In this document: positions 45,900 through 54,894 of the stretch, piece by piece
How the letters are laid out: every line of letters starts with the position of its first letter
Position numbering within the stretch: position 1 is the stretch's first letter
Program-made: the position numbers and the translations under genes
Assembly: GCF_019145355.1 (NCBI RefSeq)
Contig: NZ_JAHSTY010000002.1
Span: 868,001-932,000, forward strand
DNA: 64,000 nucleotides
Origin: Pseudomonas azadiae
GTDB lineage: Bacteria > Pseudomonadota > Gammaproteobacteria > Pseudomonadales > Pseudomonadaceae
Reading direction: 5' to 3'
Notes under the pieces: model-generated
What the model was told of the DNA's origin: nothing
The model's input: only the letters and a program-made list of their open reading frames with translations
Databases searched by the model: none

Positions 45900-47578
45900 G
45901 GCTGCACCTCCAGCGCGGCGGCCTTGGCTTCGGGGCTTGGCACCGGACGCGTGGCCATCACCGCCATCACATATTGCTCCGGGTTGTTCAGGTTTTTCGC
46001 GGTCGCCAGGGTGTAATGCATCAACGGTTCGGCCTTGAAGGTGAGCAGGATGCTCAGGCCGACCAGGAAGAAGATCGGCACGCACTCATAGCGCCGCAAC
46101 AGCGGCGAAGGGCGTTCTTCCGGGGTCCAGAAGCGCTGGATGCCCAAGCGCGCGAAAGCGATCAGCGAGGCCAGGCCGGACAGGATCAACAGCGCCACCA
46201 GGCCCCAGGCGGCCGGGCGAATCGGCTCATCCACCGCGTTGCCCAGACCCAGCGGATTAAGCAGCGCGCTCAGCAGGCTGAGCTTGCCGATAAACCCGGA
46301 CAACGGCGGCATCCCGATAATCAGCAGCGCGCACGCCACAAAGCTCAAGCCGAGGAAGGCCATGGTCCACGGGATCACCTGGCCGATCACGGCTTTCTGT
46401 TCGTCATCCAGGTTGACGCCGGGGCGCGGGTGCAGGGATTCCATGGCCTTGGGCAGCGCGTCGATTTCTTCATCCAGTGGCAGGTCGTTGGCCGAGCGCG
46501 AACGTTCGATCAGTTCGGCCAACAGGAACAGCGCGCTTAATGCCAACGTTGAGCTGACCAGATAGAACAACGCACCTGCAATCAGGCTGGGCTGGGCAAA
46601 ACCCACGGAGGACAGCAGGATCCCGGCCGACACCAGGATGCTCAGGCTCGCCATGCGCTCCAGGCGTTGCGCGGCCAGCATCGCCAGCGCAGCGCAGATG
46701 ATGGTCGCCATGCCGCCATACACCAGCCAGTCACCGCCAAACAACGCCGATGCACCGGCCTGGCCGGAGAACAGCAGGGTCCACAGGCGCAGCACAGTGT
46801 ACACGCCGACCTTGGTCATGATCGCAAACATCGCCGCCACCGGCGCGCTGGCCGAAGAGTAGGCGGGTGCCAGCCAGAAGTTCAGCGGCCACATGCCGGC
46901 CTTGGCCAGGAACGCCGTCGCCAGGATCGCCGCACCCGCGTGCAGCAGGCCGCGATCAGCCTCCGGCACCAGCGGGATTTTCAACGCCAGGTCGGCGAAG
47001 TTCAGCGTACCGGTCACGCCATAGATCATCGCCGCGCCAATCAGGAATAGCGACGACGCCAGCAGGTTGATCGCGATGTAATGCAGCCCCGACGACACCC
47101 GCGCGCGGCCGGAACCGTGCAGCATCAAGCCATAGGACGCCGCCAGCAGCACCTCGAAAAACACGAACAGATTGAACAGGTCGGCGGTGAGGAAGGCGCC
47201 GTAAAGGCCCATCATCTGGATCTGGAACAGCGCATGGAAACTGGTGCCGGCGCGGTCCCAGCGGGCCATGGCGAACAGCAGTGCGCTGACGCCGATGATC
47301 CCGGTGAGCACCAGCATCAACGCCGACAGCTGGTCCACCACCAGCACAATGCCGAACGGCACTTGCCAGTTGCCCGGCAGGTACACGCCGATCGAGCCGG
47401 GACCGCCTTTTTGCGTCCAGTACAGCAGCAGGATCGCCACACCCAGGCCGAGCATGCTCGACACCAGATTGATCTGCGCTTTCAGTGGGCGACGTTTTTC
47501 GCCCAGCATCAGCATCAGCGCAGCGGTGAGCAACGGCAGCAGGATGGGCGCCACGATCAGTTGATTGACCCAGTTCAT
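45896..47578 (-). CDS. mrpD: Monovalent cation/H+ antiporter subunit D
   Basis: 560 aa, about 14 transmembrane helices, related to NuoL/M/N proton-translocating subunits. MMGLYGAFLTADLFNLFVFF contains the conserved acidic and helical core, and AKAGMWPLNFWLAPAYSSAS the TM lysine. ATG 47578 follows the coupled mrpC stop. Together with MrpA it forms the ion-translocating core. Confidence 0.94.
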   Translation of the reverse strand: MNWVNQLIVAPILLPLLTAALMLMLGEKRRPLKAQINLVSSMLGLGVAILLLYWTQKGGPGSIGVYLPGNWQVPFGIVLVVDQLSALMLVLTGIIGVSALLFAMARWDRAGTSFHALFQIQMMGLYGAFLTADLFNLFVFFEVLLAASYGLMLHGSGRARVSSGLHYIAINLLASSLFLIGAAMIYGVTGTLNFADLALKIPLVPEADRGLLHAGAAILATAFLAKAGMWPLNFWLAPAYSSASAPVAAMFAIMTKVGVYTVLRLWTLLFSGQAGASALFGGDWLVYGGMATIICAALAMLAAQRLERMASLSILVSAGILLSSVGFAQPSLIAGALFYLVSSTLALSALFLLAELIERSRSANDLPLDEEIDALPKAMESLHPRPGVNLDDEQKAVIGQVIPWTMAFLGLSFVACALLIIGMPPLSGFIGKLSLLSALLNPLGLGNAVDEPIRPAAWGLVALLILSGLASLIAFARLGIQRFWTPEERPSPLLRRYECVPIFFLVGLSILLTFKAEPLMHYTLATAKNLNNPEQYVMAVMATRPVPSPEAKAAALEVQP

Positions 47579-47919
47579 TCCTTGGGCTCCCGGCCGTCGA
47601 CATGGTCCGTGCCGGTCAGGCCGCGGGAGGCCAGCAGTACCACCAGGAACAAGGCGGTCATGGCAAAGCTGATCACGATCGCCGTGAGCACCAACGCCTG
47701 GGGCAGCGGATCGGTGTAGTTGAGCAGGTCTTGCGGCACCCCGTCCTTGATAATCGGCTCCTTGCCGATAAACAGGCTGCCCATGCTGAAAATGAACAGG
47801 TTGACCCCATACGACAACAGGCACAGGCCCATCACCACTTGGAACGTTCGTGGCCGCAGGATCAACCAGACGCCGGAGGCCGCCAGGACCCCAATGGCAA
47901 TTGCAATGACTTCTTCCAT
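47575..47919 (-). CDS. mrpC: Monovalent cation/H+ antiporter subunit C
   Basis: 114 aa, NuoK-like, three transmembrane helices: VIAIAIGVLAASGVWLIL, GLCLLSYGVNLFIFSMG and DPLPQALVLTAIVISFAMTA with its conserved acidic residue. Overlaps mrpD by 4 bp and the mrpAB stop by one base. Confidence 0.94.
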   Translation of the reverse strand: MEEVIAIAIGVLAASGVWLILRPRTFQVVMGLCLLSYGVNLFIFSMGSLFIGKEPIIKDGVPQDLLNYTDPLPQALVLTAIVISFAMTALFLVVLLASRGLTGTDHVDGREPKE

Positions 47920-50840
47920 CAGGCGGCTCCTTCGGTTGCGGCGACCACTTTGGCCTGGTTGCTCGGTTTGTGCGCACGCACCGACTGGTGACCGAGGGCG
48001 GTGAGCATCAGCAGCGTCGAGCCGACGACCATGGCGTACACGCCGACGTCGAAGAACAACGCGCTGGCGATATGAATGTTGCCCAGCACAGGCAGGCTCA
48101 AGTGCCAGGTGTGGGTGGTGAGGAAGGGGTACCCGGCAAACAACGCGCCGATTCCGGTGAGCGTCGCGGAGAATAAGCCGAAGCCCATCCAGCGCATCGG
48201 CCGCAGGCTCATCTGCGCTTCGACCCACTGCGTACCCGCCACCATGTATTGCAGGATGAACGCCACCGACATCACCAGGCCCGCGACAAACCCGCCGCCC
48301 GGTTGGTTGTGGCCGCGCATGAACAGGTAGAACGACACCACCAGCGCAATCGGCAGCAGCAGGCGCACCAACACCGCCGGCACCATCATGTAACCCAGGG
48401 CGGTGTCGCTGGCCTGGCGCGGGTTGACCAGGTCGGTGGCCACGTCCGGTGCCAACTGACGCTGTTGCGCAGGCAGTTGCATGCTTTCCCTGGAGGGGCG
48501 GAAGCGGCGCAGCAGCGCGTATACCGTCAGCGCCACGGCGCCGAGCACGGTGATCTCGCCCAAGGTATCGAAGCCACGAAAGTCCACCAGCATCACGTTC
48601 ACCACGTTGCTGCCGCCGCCTTCAGGCAAGGCACGGCTGAGGTAGAACGAAGAAATATCGTTGGGCGTCTGGCGCGTCAGCATCGCGTAGGACAGCAACG
48701 CCATGCCGCCGCCCACCACGGTGGACAGCAGGAAGTCGCGCACCCGGCGAACCCGCGCCTTGCGCAAGGTGTTCGGCAGTGGCGACACCTCCTCGATCCG
48801 TCGTGGCAGCCAGCGCAGGCCCAGCAGGATCAGCACCGTGGTGACCACCTCGACCACCAGTTGCGTCAACGCCAGGTCCGGCGCCGAGAACCACACGAAG
48901 GTGACGCAGGTCATCAGCCCGCACACACTGACCATGGTCAGGGCCGCCAGCCGGTGGTACTTGGCCTGCCAGGCGGCACCCAGGGCGCAGGCGATCGCCA
49001 GCACCCACAGGGTGACGAATACCACGGAGCCGGGGATCTTCGGCCGGTCGCCCCACGTGAGGCCGCTGTCGAGCATCGGGATCAGGCCGCCAATGACCGC
49101 CACCAGTACCAGCAGGAACAGCTGGGTCTGCAGGCGCTTGGTGCTGATGCGTTTCTCGATCCTGCGCACGCCGCGCATCATCACCACCAGGCTGCGTTCG
49201 AAGCCACGCTTGCCGTTGAAGTAGCTGATGACTGGCGGGTACCTGAAGCGGCCACGCTTGAGTTGCTTGCGCAGCAGCAGGTACAGCACCACGCCGCCGG
49301 ACATGGCCACCAGGCTCATGATCATCGGTGCATTCCAGCCGTGCCAGATGGCCAGGCTGTACTCCGGCAACACACCGCCCACCACCGGCAGCGCGGCGGC
49401 CGCTAGGATGGAACCGACCACCTGCGCCGGGAAGATCCCCACCAACAAGCAGGTGAACACCAGCAGTTCCACCGGGGCACGCATCCAGCGTGGCGGTTCG
49501 TGCGGGGTGTGGGGCAGGTCGGTCGCAGGCGGGCCGAAGAACACGTCGACGGTGAAGCGCAGGGCATAGGCCACGCTGAAAGTGCCGGCGACGGTGGCGA
49601 TCAACGGCAGGGCGAACTCCACCCATTCGGTCGCGGAGATAAACACGGTCTCGGCGAAGAACATTTCTTTGGACAGGAAACCGTTGAGCAACGGCACGCC
49701 GGCCATGGATGCACTGGCCACCATCGCCAGGGTCGCGGTAAACGGGATCAACCGCACCAGGCCGCTGAGCTTGCGGATATCACGGGTGCCGCTTTCGTGG
49801 TCAATGATCCCCGCCGCCATGAACAGCGAGGCCTTGAACGTTGCGTGGTTGAGGATATGGAACACGGCCGCGACGGCGGCCAGCGGGCTGTTGAGGCCCA
49901 GCAACAGGGTGATCAGCCCGAGGTGGCTGATGGTGGAGTAGGCCAGCAGGCCCTTGAGGTCATTCTGGAACATGGCGCAGTAAGCGCCGAGGAGGAGGGT
50001 GAGGGCGCCGGCACCGCCGACGATCCAGAACCATTCTTCGCTGCCGGACAGCGACGGCCACAGGCGGGCCAGCAGGAACACGCCGGCCTTCACCATCGTT
50101 GCCGAATGCAGGTACGCCGACACCGGCGTGGGGGCCGCCATCGCGTGGGGCAGCCAGAAGTGAAACGGGAACTGCGCGCTTTTGCTCAACGCGCCGATCA
50201 GCACCAGGGCCAGCATGACCGGGTACAGGGAATGCGCGCGAATCTGATCGCCCGCCGCCAGCACCAGGTCCAGGTCATAGCTGCCGACGATATGCCCCAG
50301 CAACATCATGCCCGCCAACAGGCACAAGCCGCCGGCGCCGGTGACCATCAACGCCATGTACGCACCGCGCCTGGCATCGGCGCGGTGGTGCCAATAGCCG
50401 ATCAGCAGGAACGAGAACAGGCTGGTCAGTTCCCAGAAGAACACGATCTGGATCAGGTTGCCGGAGATCACCAGCCCGAGCATGGCGCCCATGAACGCCA
50501 GGAAAAACGCAAAGAAGCGCGGCACCGGGTCTTCCGGCGACATGTAGTAACGCGCATACAACGACACCAGCGTGCCGATGCCCAGCACCAGCAACGAGAA
50601 CAGCCAGGCAAACCCGTCCATGCGCAACACGAAGTTCAGCCCGAGGCTGGGCAACCACATGTATTCTTCACGGATCACCCCACCGTGGATGATCTGCGGG
50701 TACAGCAGGGCGACTTGAAGGGTACCGACCAGGGCCACAAGGCCGGCCAGCAGGGATTCAGTGTTACGTGCATTGTGCGGCAGCAAGGCCGCGACACAGC
50801 TGCCAACGAAGGGCAGAAGCAGTAGAACTATCAGGGACAT
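47919..50840 (-). CDS. mrpA: Monovalent cation/H+ antiporter, fused subunits A and B
   Basis: 973 aa. The first ~770 residues are MrpA, NuoL-like with many helices (FFWELTSLFSFLLIGYWHHR, SKSAQFPFHFWLPHAMAAPT, TISHLGLITLLLGLN) and its NuoJ-like tail. The last ~140 are an MrpB domain (FYLFMRGHNQPGGGFVAGLV). Fusion of A and B is typical of proteobacterial group 2 Mrp (Pha/Sha). First gene of the operon, which exports Na+ or K+ in exchange for protons for salt and alkali tolerance. Confidence 0.95.
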   Translation of the reverse strand: MSLIVLLLLPFVGSCVAALLPHNARNTESLLAGLVALVGTLQVALLYPQIIHGGVIREEYMWLPSLGLNFVLRMDGFAWLFSLLVLGIGTLVSLYARYYMSPEDPVPRFFAFFLAFMGAMLGLVISGNLIQIVFFWELTSLFSFLLIGYWHHRADARRGAYMALMVTGAGGLCLLAGMMLLGHIVGSYDLDLVLAAGDQIRAHSLYPVMLALVLIGALSKSAQFPFHFWLPHAMAAPTPVSAYLHSATMVKAGVFLLARLWPSLSGSEEWFWIVGGAGALTLLLGAYCAMFQNDLKGLLAYSTISHLGLITLLLGLNSPLAAVAAVFHILNHATFKASLFMAAGIIDHESGTRDIRKLSGLVRLIPFTATLAMVASASMAGVPLLNGFLSKEMFFAETVFISATEWVEFALPLIATVAGTFSVAYALRFTVDVFFGPPATDLPHTPHEPPRWMRAPVELLVFTCLLVGIFPAQVVGSILAAAALPVVGGVLPEYSLAIWHGWNAPMIMSLVAMSGGVVLYLLLRKQLKRGRFRYPPVISYFNGKRGFERSLVVMMRGVRRIEKRISTKRLQTQLFLLVLVAVIGGLIPMLDSGLTWGDRPKIPGSVVFVTLWVLAIACALGAAWQAKYHRLAALTMVSVCGLMTCVTFVWFSAPDLALTQLVVEVVTTVLILLGLRWLPRRIEEVSPLPNTLRKARVRRVRDFLLSTVVGGGMALLSYAMLTRQTPNDISSFYLSRALPEGGGSNVVNVMLVDFRGFDTLGEITVLGAVALTVYALLRRFRPSRESMQLPAQQRQLAPDVATDLVNPRQASDTALGYMMVPAVLVRLLLPIALVVSFYLFMRGHNQPGGGFVAGLVMSVAFILQYMVAGTQWVEAQMSLRPMRWMGFGLFSATLTGIGALFAGYPFLTTHTWHLSLPVLGNIHIASALFFDVGVYAMVVGSTLLMLTALGHQSVRAHKPSNQAKVVAATEGAA

Positions 50841-50964
50841 AGGCTTCTAATCTGCAGGAGTTTGGGATGCATCATACGTGCCGCTTTCTTGATCACCAAA
50901 CGGCAACATGTGGCAGGATCCTACAAGATAGGCCGAAAACCTCCGCTTGGCATGGGTTCGGACC

Positions 50965-51894
50965 TTAGCCCTGCTGCTCCTGTTCCATCTGATCCTGCAG
51001 TTCGATGGCTTTTTGCCCCTTCGTCTTCAGTTCGCTCACAATCACGGCCACCACAATCAACGCCGCGCCCACCGTGGCAATAGGGGCAAAGCGTTCGCCG
51101 GCAATGCGTCCGATCACGCCCGCCCACACCGGCTCGCCCGCGTAGATCAAGGTGGCCCGCGTCGGTGAAACACTGCGCTGCGCCCAGTTCATCGCCACCT
51201 GGATCACCGCGCTGGTCAAGCCCAAACCCACCGCGCTGAACAGCAGCAACCAGGAGAACCCCGGCAGCGCCTCGCCCATCGGCACCACCATCAGGAAAGA
51301 CAGGAGCGACGCCGTGGCCAGCTGCACCACGGTGACGCGGCGCACATCGACCTGGCCGGCATAGGCGCTGATCAGGATGATCTCGGCCGCGACTGCCATT
51401 GCGCAGATCAGCGTGGCGATTTCGCCGGGGCTGAAGTTGAAGGAGGCGCCGGCCGGCCCGGTCAGCAGCATCAACCCGGCAAACGCCAGCATGATACCGA
51501 TGCTCGGCATCAGCGCCGGACGCCTTCCCAGGACCAGCCACTGCAATAACGGCACGAACGGCACGTACAACGCGGTGATGAATGCCGACTGGCTGCTGGG
51601 AATGCTCTGCAAACCGATGGTCTGCAAGCCGTAGCCAAACATGATCGCTGCGCCGATGAAGACCCCGGCCTTCAGCTCCAGCAGGGTCAATTCACGCAGG
51701 GTGCGCAAGGTGAAAAAACCGACCACAATAGCCGCGGCCGCAAAGCGCAGGCCGACGAAAAACATCGGCCCGCTGACGGTCAAGGCGTGCTGCACCAGCA
51801 AAAACGTACCGCCCCAGATCATTGTGATGAACACCAGGATGCATTCGGCTTTGCTGAAGCGGTTGAAACGCGAAGGAGAAGTTGGGGTGGTCAT
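50965..51894 (-). CDS. DMT-family (EamA) exporter
   Basis: 309 aa with ten transmembrane helices in two EamA halves (TMIWGGTFLLVQHALTVSGP; AVGLGLTSAVIQVAMNWAQR) and the SxxYAGEPVWAGVIG motif in helix 9-10. The substrate is probably an amino acid or metabolite. ATG 51894 is chosen. Divergent from the XRE-cupin gene, whose product is its likely regulator. Confidence 0.9.
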   Translation of the reverse strand: MTTPTSPSRFNRFSKAECILVFITMIWGGTFLLVQHALTVSGPMFFVGLRFAAAAIVVGFFTLRTLRELTLLELKAGVFIGAAIMFGYGLQTIGLQSIPSSQSAFITALYVPFVPLLQWLVLGRRPALMPSIGIMLAFAGLMLLTGPAGASFNFSPGEIATLICAMAVAAEIILISAYAGQVDVRRVTVVQLATASLLSFLMVVPMGEALPGFSWLLLFSAVGLGLTSAVIQVAMNWAQRSVSPTRATLIYAGEPVWAGVIGRIAGERFAPIATVGAALIVVAVIVSELKTKGQKAIELQDQMEQEQQG

Positions 51895-51987
51895 GGCGGC
51901 TCTGGTCTTGCATGGCAAAGGCACGGACCGCACAATGCGCCGCACGCTGGGCAGTATACTGCGCACACCCACCCATTGAGCAATATA

Positions 51988-52551
51988 GTGCACAAAGAAA
52001 ATCCACACCGGGCCTCGGTCCTGCAGCACGTCAGCCAGAACGTTCGTCGCCTGCGCCACGCCGCCGAACTGAGCCAGACCGCGCTCTCGGAAAAGTCCGG
52101 GGTCAGCCGGCGCATGCTGGTGGCGATCGAGGCGGGGGAGAAGAACGTCAGCCTGTCCACCCTCGACCGGGTGGCCGAAGCCCTGGACGTGGCGTTCAGT
52201 GATCTGATCCAGGCGCCGGATGTGCGTGATCATAGTCGTATAAACGAACTGGCCTGGGCCGGGGAAATCGTCGGCAGCAAGGCGGTGTTGCTGGCCAAGG
52301 CCACTGCGCGACGCGAAGTCGAGTTGTGGGAATGGCGCCTTGAGCCCGGTGATCGCTATTGCCCGGACCCGGATCTGGAAGGCTGGAGTGAACAGCTGTT
52401 TGTGTTCGAGGGCTGCCTGACCTTGCTCGTGGGGGATGCAGCAAACACCATCAGTGCCGGTGAGTTCTTCATGTTTGCCAGCCACCAGCCCCATGCCTAT
52501 CGCAACGATGGCAAGGTGGCAGTGCGGTTTATCCGTAACGTCGTGATCTGA
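51988..52551 (+). CDS. XRE-cupin transcriptional regulator
   Basis: 187 aa. The HTH_3 domain (about 10-70: LSQTALSEKSGVSRRMLVAI) is followed by a cupin sensor domain (about 110-185: SEQLFVFEGCLTLLVGD, HQPHAYRNDGKVAVRFIRNV). The start is GTG 51988 (HKENPHRASVLQHVSQN). The 93-bp gap to the divergent exporter holds the palindrome GCAGTATACTGC (51951-51962), which overlaps a TATACT -10 and may be the operator. It should sense a small ligand that the exporter removes. Confidence 0.88.
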   Translation: MHKENPHRASVLQHVSQNVRRLRHAAELSQTALSEKSGVSRRMLVAIEAGEKNVSLSTLDRVAEALDVAFSDLIQAPDVRDHSRINELAWAGEIVGSKAVLLAKATARREVELWEWRLEPGDRYCPDPDLEGWSEQLFVFEGCLTLLVGDAANTISAGEFFMFASHQPHAYRNDGKVAVRFIRNVVI

Positions 52552-52583
52552 ATCTGGCGAGAGCAGCTCCGGGACTCGTTTGT

Positions 52584-53240
52584 ACCTGTTATTTCTGACA
52601 GTAGACCCACACTGCTTTGCTGGGATTTACTCGCTGGGCATCGACACTATTCGATGCCTTCGCTCCTGGTCGCGAAGCAGCTTACTGAAAATGGAGTTTT
52701 GGATATGAAGACGACTCTTTTAAAAGCTATGACCTCACCGCTGGCGCTGTCACGTGCAATCATCAAAGAAGCGGTGGGCGATAAAATTCGTCTGAACGAT
52801 GTAATCAACGGCGGAACACTGCACGTGCCTGCTTATCCGGGAGCGGCAACCGGGGATACGGGTGATGTTTATCTATACTCGGGTTCAGGTGCCTACACCG
52901 GGACTTGGGTCATAACGACTCCTGTGTTTCCTTTAGTTTTTTCGGTGCCTAAGGACGCTTTTGCATTGGGGAGCTTGCGGTTGGTTTACGTGGTGACCAA
53001 CCCAGCTGGAGATGTGGCAGTTGCGCCCGAAACGCTATATGAGGTAATCGCATAAACGAAACGAACACATGGCGTGACCGGGGCGCTCCTGACTGCATCA
53101 GCTACCGCGCAACAATCACGGACTGCACATTGGTTGTCGGTCGAAGTACGCCATGATGCATCCACTCTTCCAACTGGATGGCCCTGACGGTGCCTGGACT
53201 TCAGTGTTTACCTGGCAACAGTAAATCCACACTTTGCTGG
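52584..53240. repeat. Imperfect direct repeats flanking the small hypothetical gene
   Basis: The segment at 52584-52623 (ACAGTAGACCCACACTGCTT then TGCTGG) and that at 53203-53240 (ACAGTAAATCCACACTTTGC then TGG) are similar over about 38 bp in the same orientation, 620 bp apart. They could mark insertion or duplication of the gene between them. The 300-bp stretch 53056-53357 otherwise holds only the sfnB promoter. Confidence 0.45.
52705..53055 (+). CDS. Small hypothetical protein, possibly an Ig-like domain
   Basis: 116 aa not recognised with confidence. After a short N-terminal helix (LALSRAIIKEAV) it is a beta-rich run: GDVYLYSGSGAYTGTWVITT, FPLVFSVPKDAFALGSLRLV and YVVTNPAGDVAVAPETLYEV, reminiscent of single Ig-like modules of large Pseudomonas surface proteins. 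No clear signal peptide. Base composition is more A/T rich than neighbours. GGAG lies 8 bp before ATG 52705. An imperfect ~38-bp direct repeat flanks the gene. Confidence 0.6.
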   Translation: MKTTLLKAMTSPLALSRAIIKEAVGDKIRLNDVINGGTLHVPAYPGAATGDTGDVYLYSGSGAYTGTWVITTPVFPLVFSVPKDAFALGSLRLVYVVTNPAGDVAVAPETLYEVIA

Positions 53241-53283
53241 AACGGCAGCCTCTTATAGCGTCGTTTTTTTATTAATCATTTGA

Positions 53284-53300
53284 TTTAATTAGAAATTAAA
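53284..53300. promoter_or_regulatory. Palindrome next to the sfnB sigma-54 promoter
   Basis: TTTAATTAGAAATTAAA is a perfect 7-3-7 inverted repeat 3 bp before the -24 element. It could bind an activator such as SfnR, or a repressor, given how close it is. Confidence 0.45.
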
Positions 53301-53303
53301 TTC

Positions 53304-53319
53304 AGGCACGACTCCTGCA
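53304..53319 (+). promoter_or_regulatory. Sigma-54 promoter of the sfnB operon
   Basis: AGGCACGACTCCTGCA has GG and GC separated by 10 nt and matches TGGCACG-N4-TTGCA at all but two positions. Sfn genes are known targets of the sigma-54 activator SfnR. The start would be near 53331, with ATG at 53358. Confidence 0.85.
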
Positions 53320-53357
53320 ATCACCCAGGTCATCCCATCGGAGCCTGGAGTCGGCCC

Positions 53358-54554
53358 ATGTCAGCCCATCCTCAACACCCTGCCCATATCATCCGCTCGG
53401 ACGCGGAGGCCATTGAAGTTGCCACGCGCCTGGCCGCACGCTTTGCTGTAGAGGCCAGTGAGCGCGACCGCGAGCGGCGTCTGCCGGTGGCCGAACTCGA
53501 CGAATTTTCCGCCAGTGGCCTGTGGGGCATCACCGTGCCCAAGGCCTACGGCGGCGCCGAAGTGTCCTACGTGACTGTGGCCGAAGTGATCAAGTTGATC
53601 TCCGCTGCCGACCCGTCCCTGGGGCAGATCCCGCAGAACCATCTGGGCGTGGTGGACATCCTGCTGCAAACCGCCACCGAGGAACAAAAGCGCTATTACT
53701 TCGCCAAGGTGCTGGCGGGTTACCGTTTCGGCAATGCCTTTTCCGAGGCCAAGAGTAAAAACGCCGGCACCTTCGATACCCAGATCCGCTTTCACGGCGA
53801 CACCGCCCTGATCAACGGCGAGAAGTTCTACTGCACCGGCGCGCTGTTCGCGCATATCGTGCCTACTGCGAGTAACAACGAACACGGCCAGGCGTTTATT
53901 GCGTTTGTCGAACGCGATGCACCAGGCCTCGACGTGATCGACAGCTGGGACGGCTTCGGCCAGCGCACCACCGCCAGCGGCGGCGTGACCCTTGACGGTG
54001 TGACGGTGCCATTAAGTGCCGTGATTCCGGCGCACCTGGCATTCGACCAACCCACCGCCAACGGCCCGATCTCGCAGATCATCCAGGCGGCGGTCGACAC
54101 CGGCATCGCCATCGGCGCGCTGGAGCAGGCCAAGCTCCATGCACGCCAGGCGCGGCCGTGGATCGACAGCCAGCAGGATCACGGCTGGCAGGACCCGTTC
54201 ACCATTGCCGCCATCGGCGACCTGGAGTGGCGCGTGCATGGCACCGAAGCCATCCTCGCCAAGGCAGGCCTGGCGGTGGACCGTGCCCTGGCCGAACCCA
54301 GTGAAGACAGCGTGGCCCACGCCTCGCTGGTGGTCGCCCAGGCCAAAGTGCTGTCGGCCGAAACCGCGTTGCTGGCCAGCAGCAAACTCTTCGAACTGGC
54401 CGGCACCCGCTCGGTCACTGGCAAGCACAATCTTGACCGCTTCTGGCGCAACGCGCGCACCCACACCCTGCATGATCCGGCGCGCTGGAAGTACCACCTG
54501 ATCGGCAACTTCGTGCTCAACGGCGTGAAGCCCGCGCGCCACGCCTGGAATTGA
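53358..54554 (+). CDS. sfnB: SfnB-family sulfur-acquisition oxidoreductase
   Basis: 398 aa flavoprotein of the acyl-CoA dehydrogenase fold but in the SfnB/DszC-like monooxygenase branch. LWGITVPKAYGGAEVSYVTV, YRFGNAFSEAKSKNAGTFDT, GEKFYCTGALFAHIVPTAS and the end DPARWKYHLIGNFVLNGVKP are typical. It probably uses FMNH2 to oxidise organosulfur compounds under sulfate limitation. GGAG lies 8 bp upstream. First gene of a sigma-54-driven operon. Confidence 0.9.
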   Translation: MSAHPQHPAHIIRSDAEAIEVATRLAARFAVEASERDRERRLPVAELDEFSASGLWGITVPKAYGGAEVSYVTVAEVIKLISAADPSLGQIPQNHLGVVDILLQTATEEQKRYYFAKVLAGYRFGNAFSEAKSKNAGTFDTQIRFHGDTALINGEKFYCTGALFAHIVPTASNNEHGQAFIAFVERDAPGLDVIDSWDGFGQRTTASGGVTLDGVTVPLSAVIPAHLAFDQPTANGPISQIIQAAVDTGIAIGALEQAKLHARQARPWIDSQQDHGWQDPFTIAAIGDLEWRVHGTEAILAKAGLAVDRALAEPSEDSVAHASLVVAQAKVLSAETALLASSKLFELAGTRSVTGKHNLDRFWRNARTHTLHDPARWKYHLIGNFVLNGVKPARHAWN

Positions 54555-54567
54555 GGAGACTTAGCCC

Positions 54568-54894
54568 ATGACCGCACTCAAGCTTGCGCGCCAACTGCTG
54601 GACAGCACCCGAGGCCACGTCGAGAAAAGCGACGACCCCTACGTGATCAGCTGCTTCGGCGACTTGCAGATCCGCGTCGAGGTGGCTGCGGCGTTGTTCG
54701 AACGCGCCGAAACCCACCCCAGCCCGGTCGCCGTCACCGAAGCGCAGATCGCAGCCGCCGAAGCCTTGATTGCCGCGAGCAACGCCGAGTTCGAACTGAC
54801 CGGCCAACGCACCGCGTTGCCGCCGACCCTGGATGATCCGTTGCGCTGGAAATACCAGATCGTCGGCAACTACCACCTCAACGGAGTGCTTTGA
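54568..54894 (+). CDS. Stand-alone C-terminal domain of an SfnB-like protein
   Basis: 108 aa. It corresponds only to the C-terminal helical part of the acyl-CoA dehydrogenase fold: SDDPYVISCFGDLQIRVEVA, then VTEAQIAAAEALIAASNAEF and the ending DPLRWKYQIVGNYHLNGVL, which copies the SfnB ending. The flavin and substrate domains are missing. Yet it has a good GAGGAG site, an intact frame and one-base coupling to the next gene, so it looks like a maintained small protein and not decay. Confidence 0.75.
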   Translation: MTALKLARQLLDSTRGHVEKSDDPYVISCFGDLQIRVEVAAALFERAETHPSPVAVTEAQIAAAEALIAASNAEFELTGQRTALPPTLDDPLRWKYQIVGNYHLNGVL

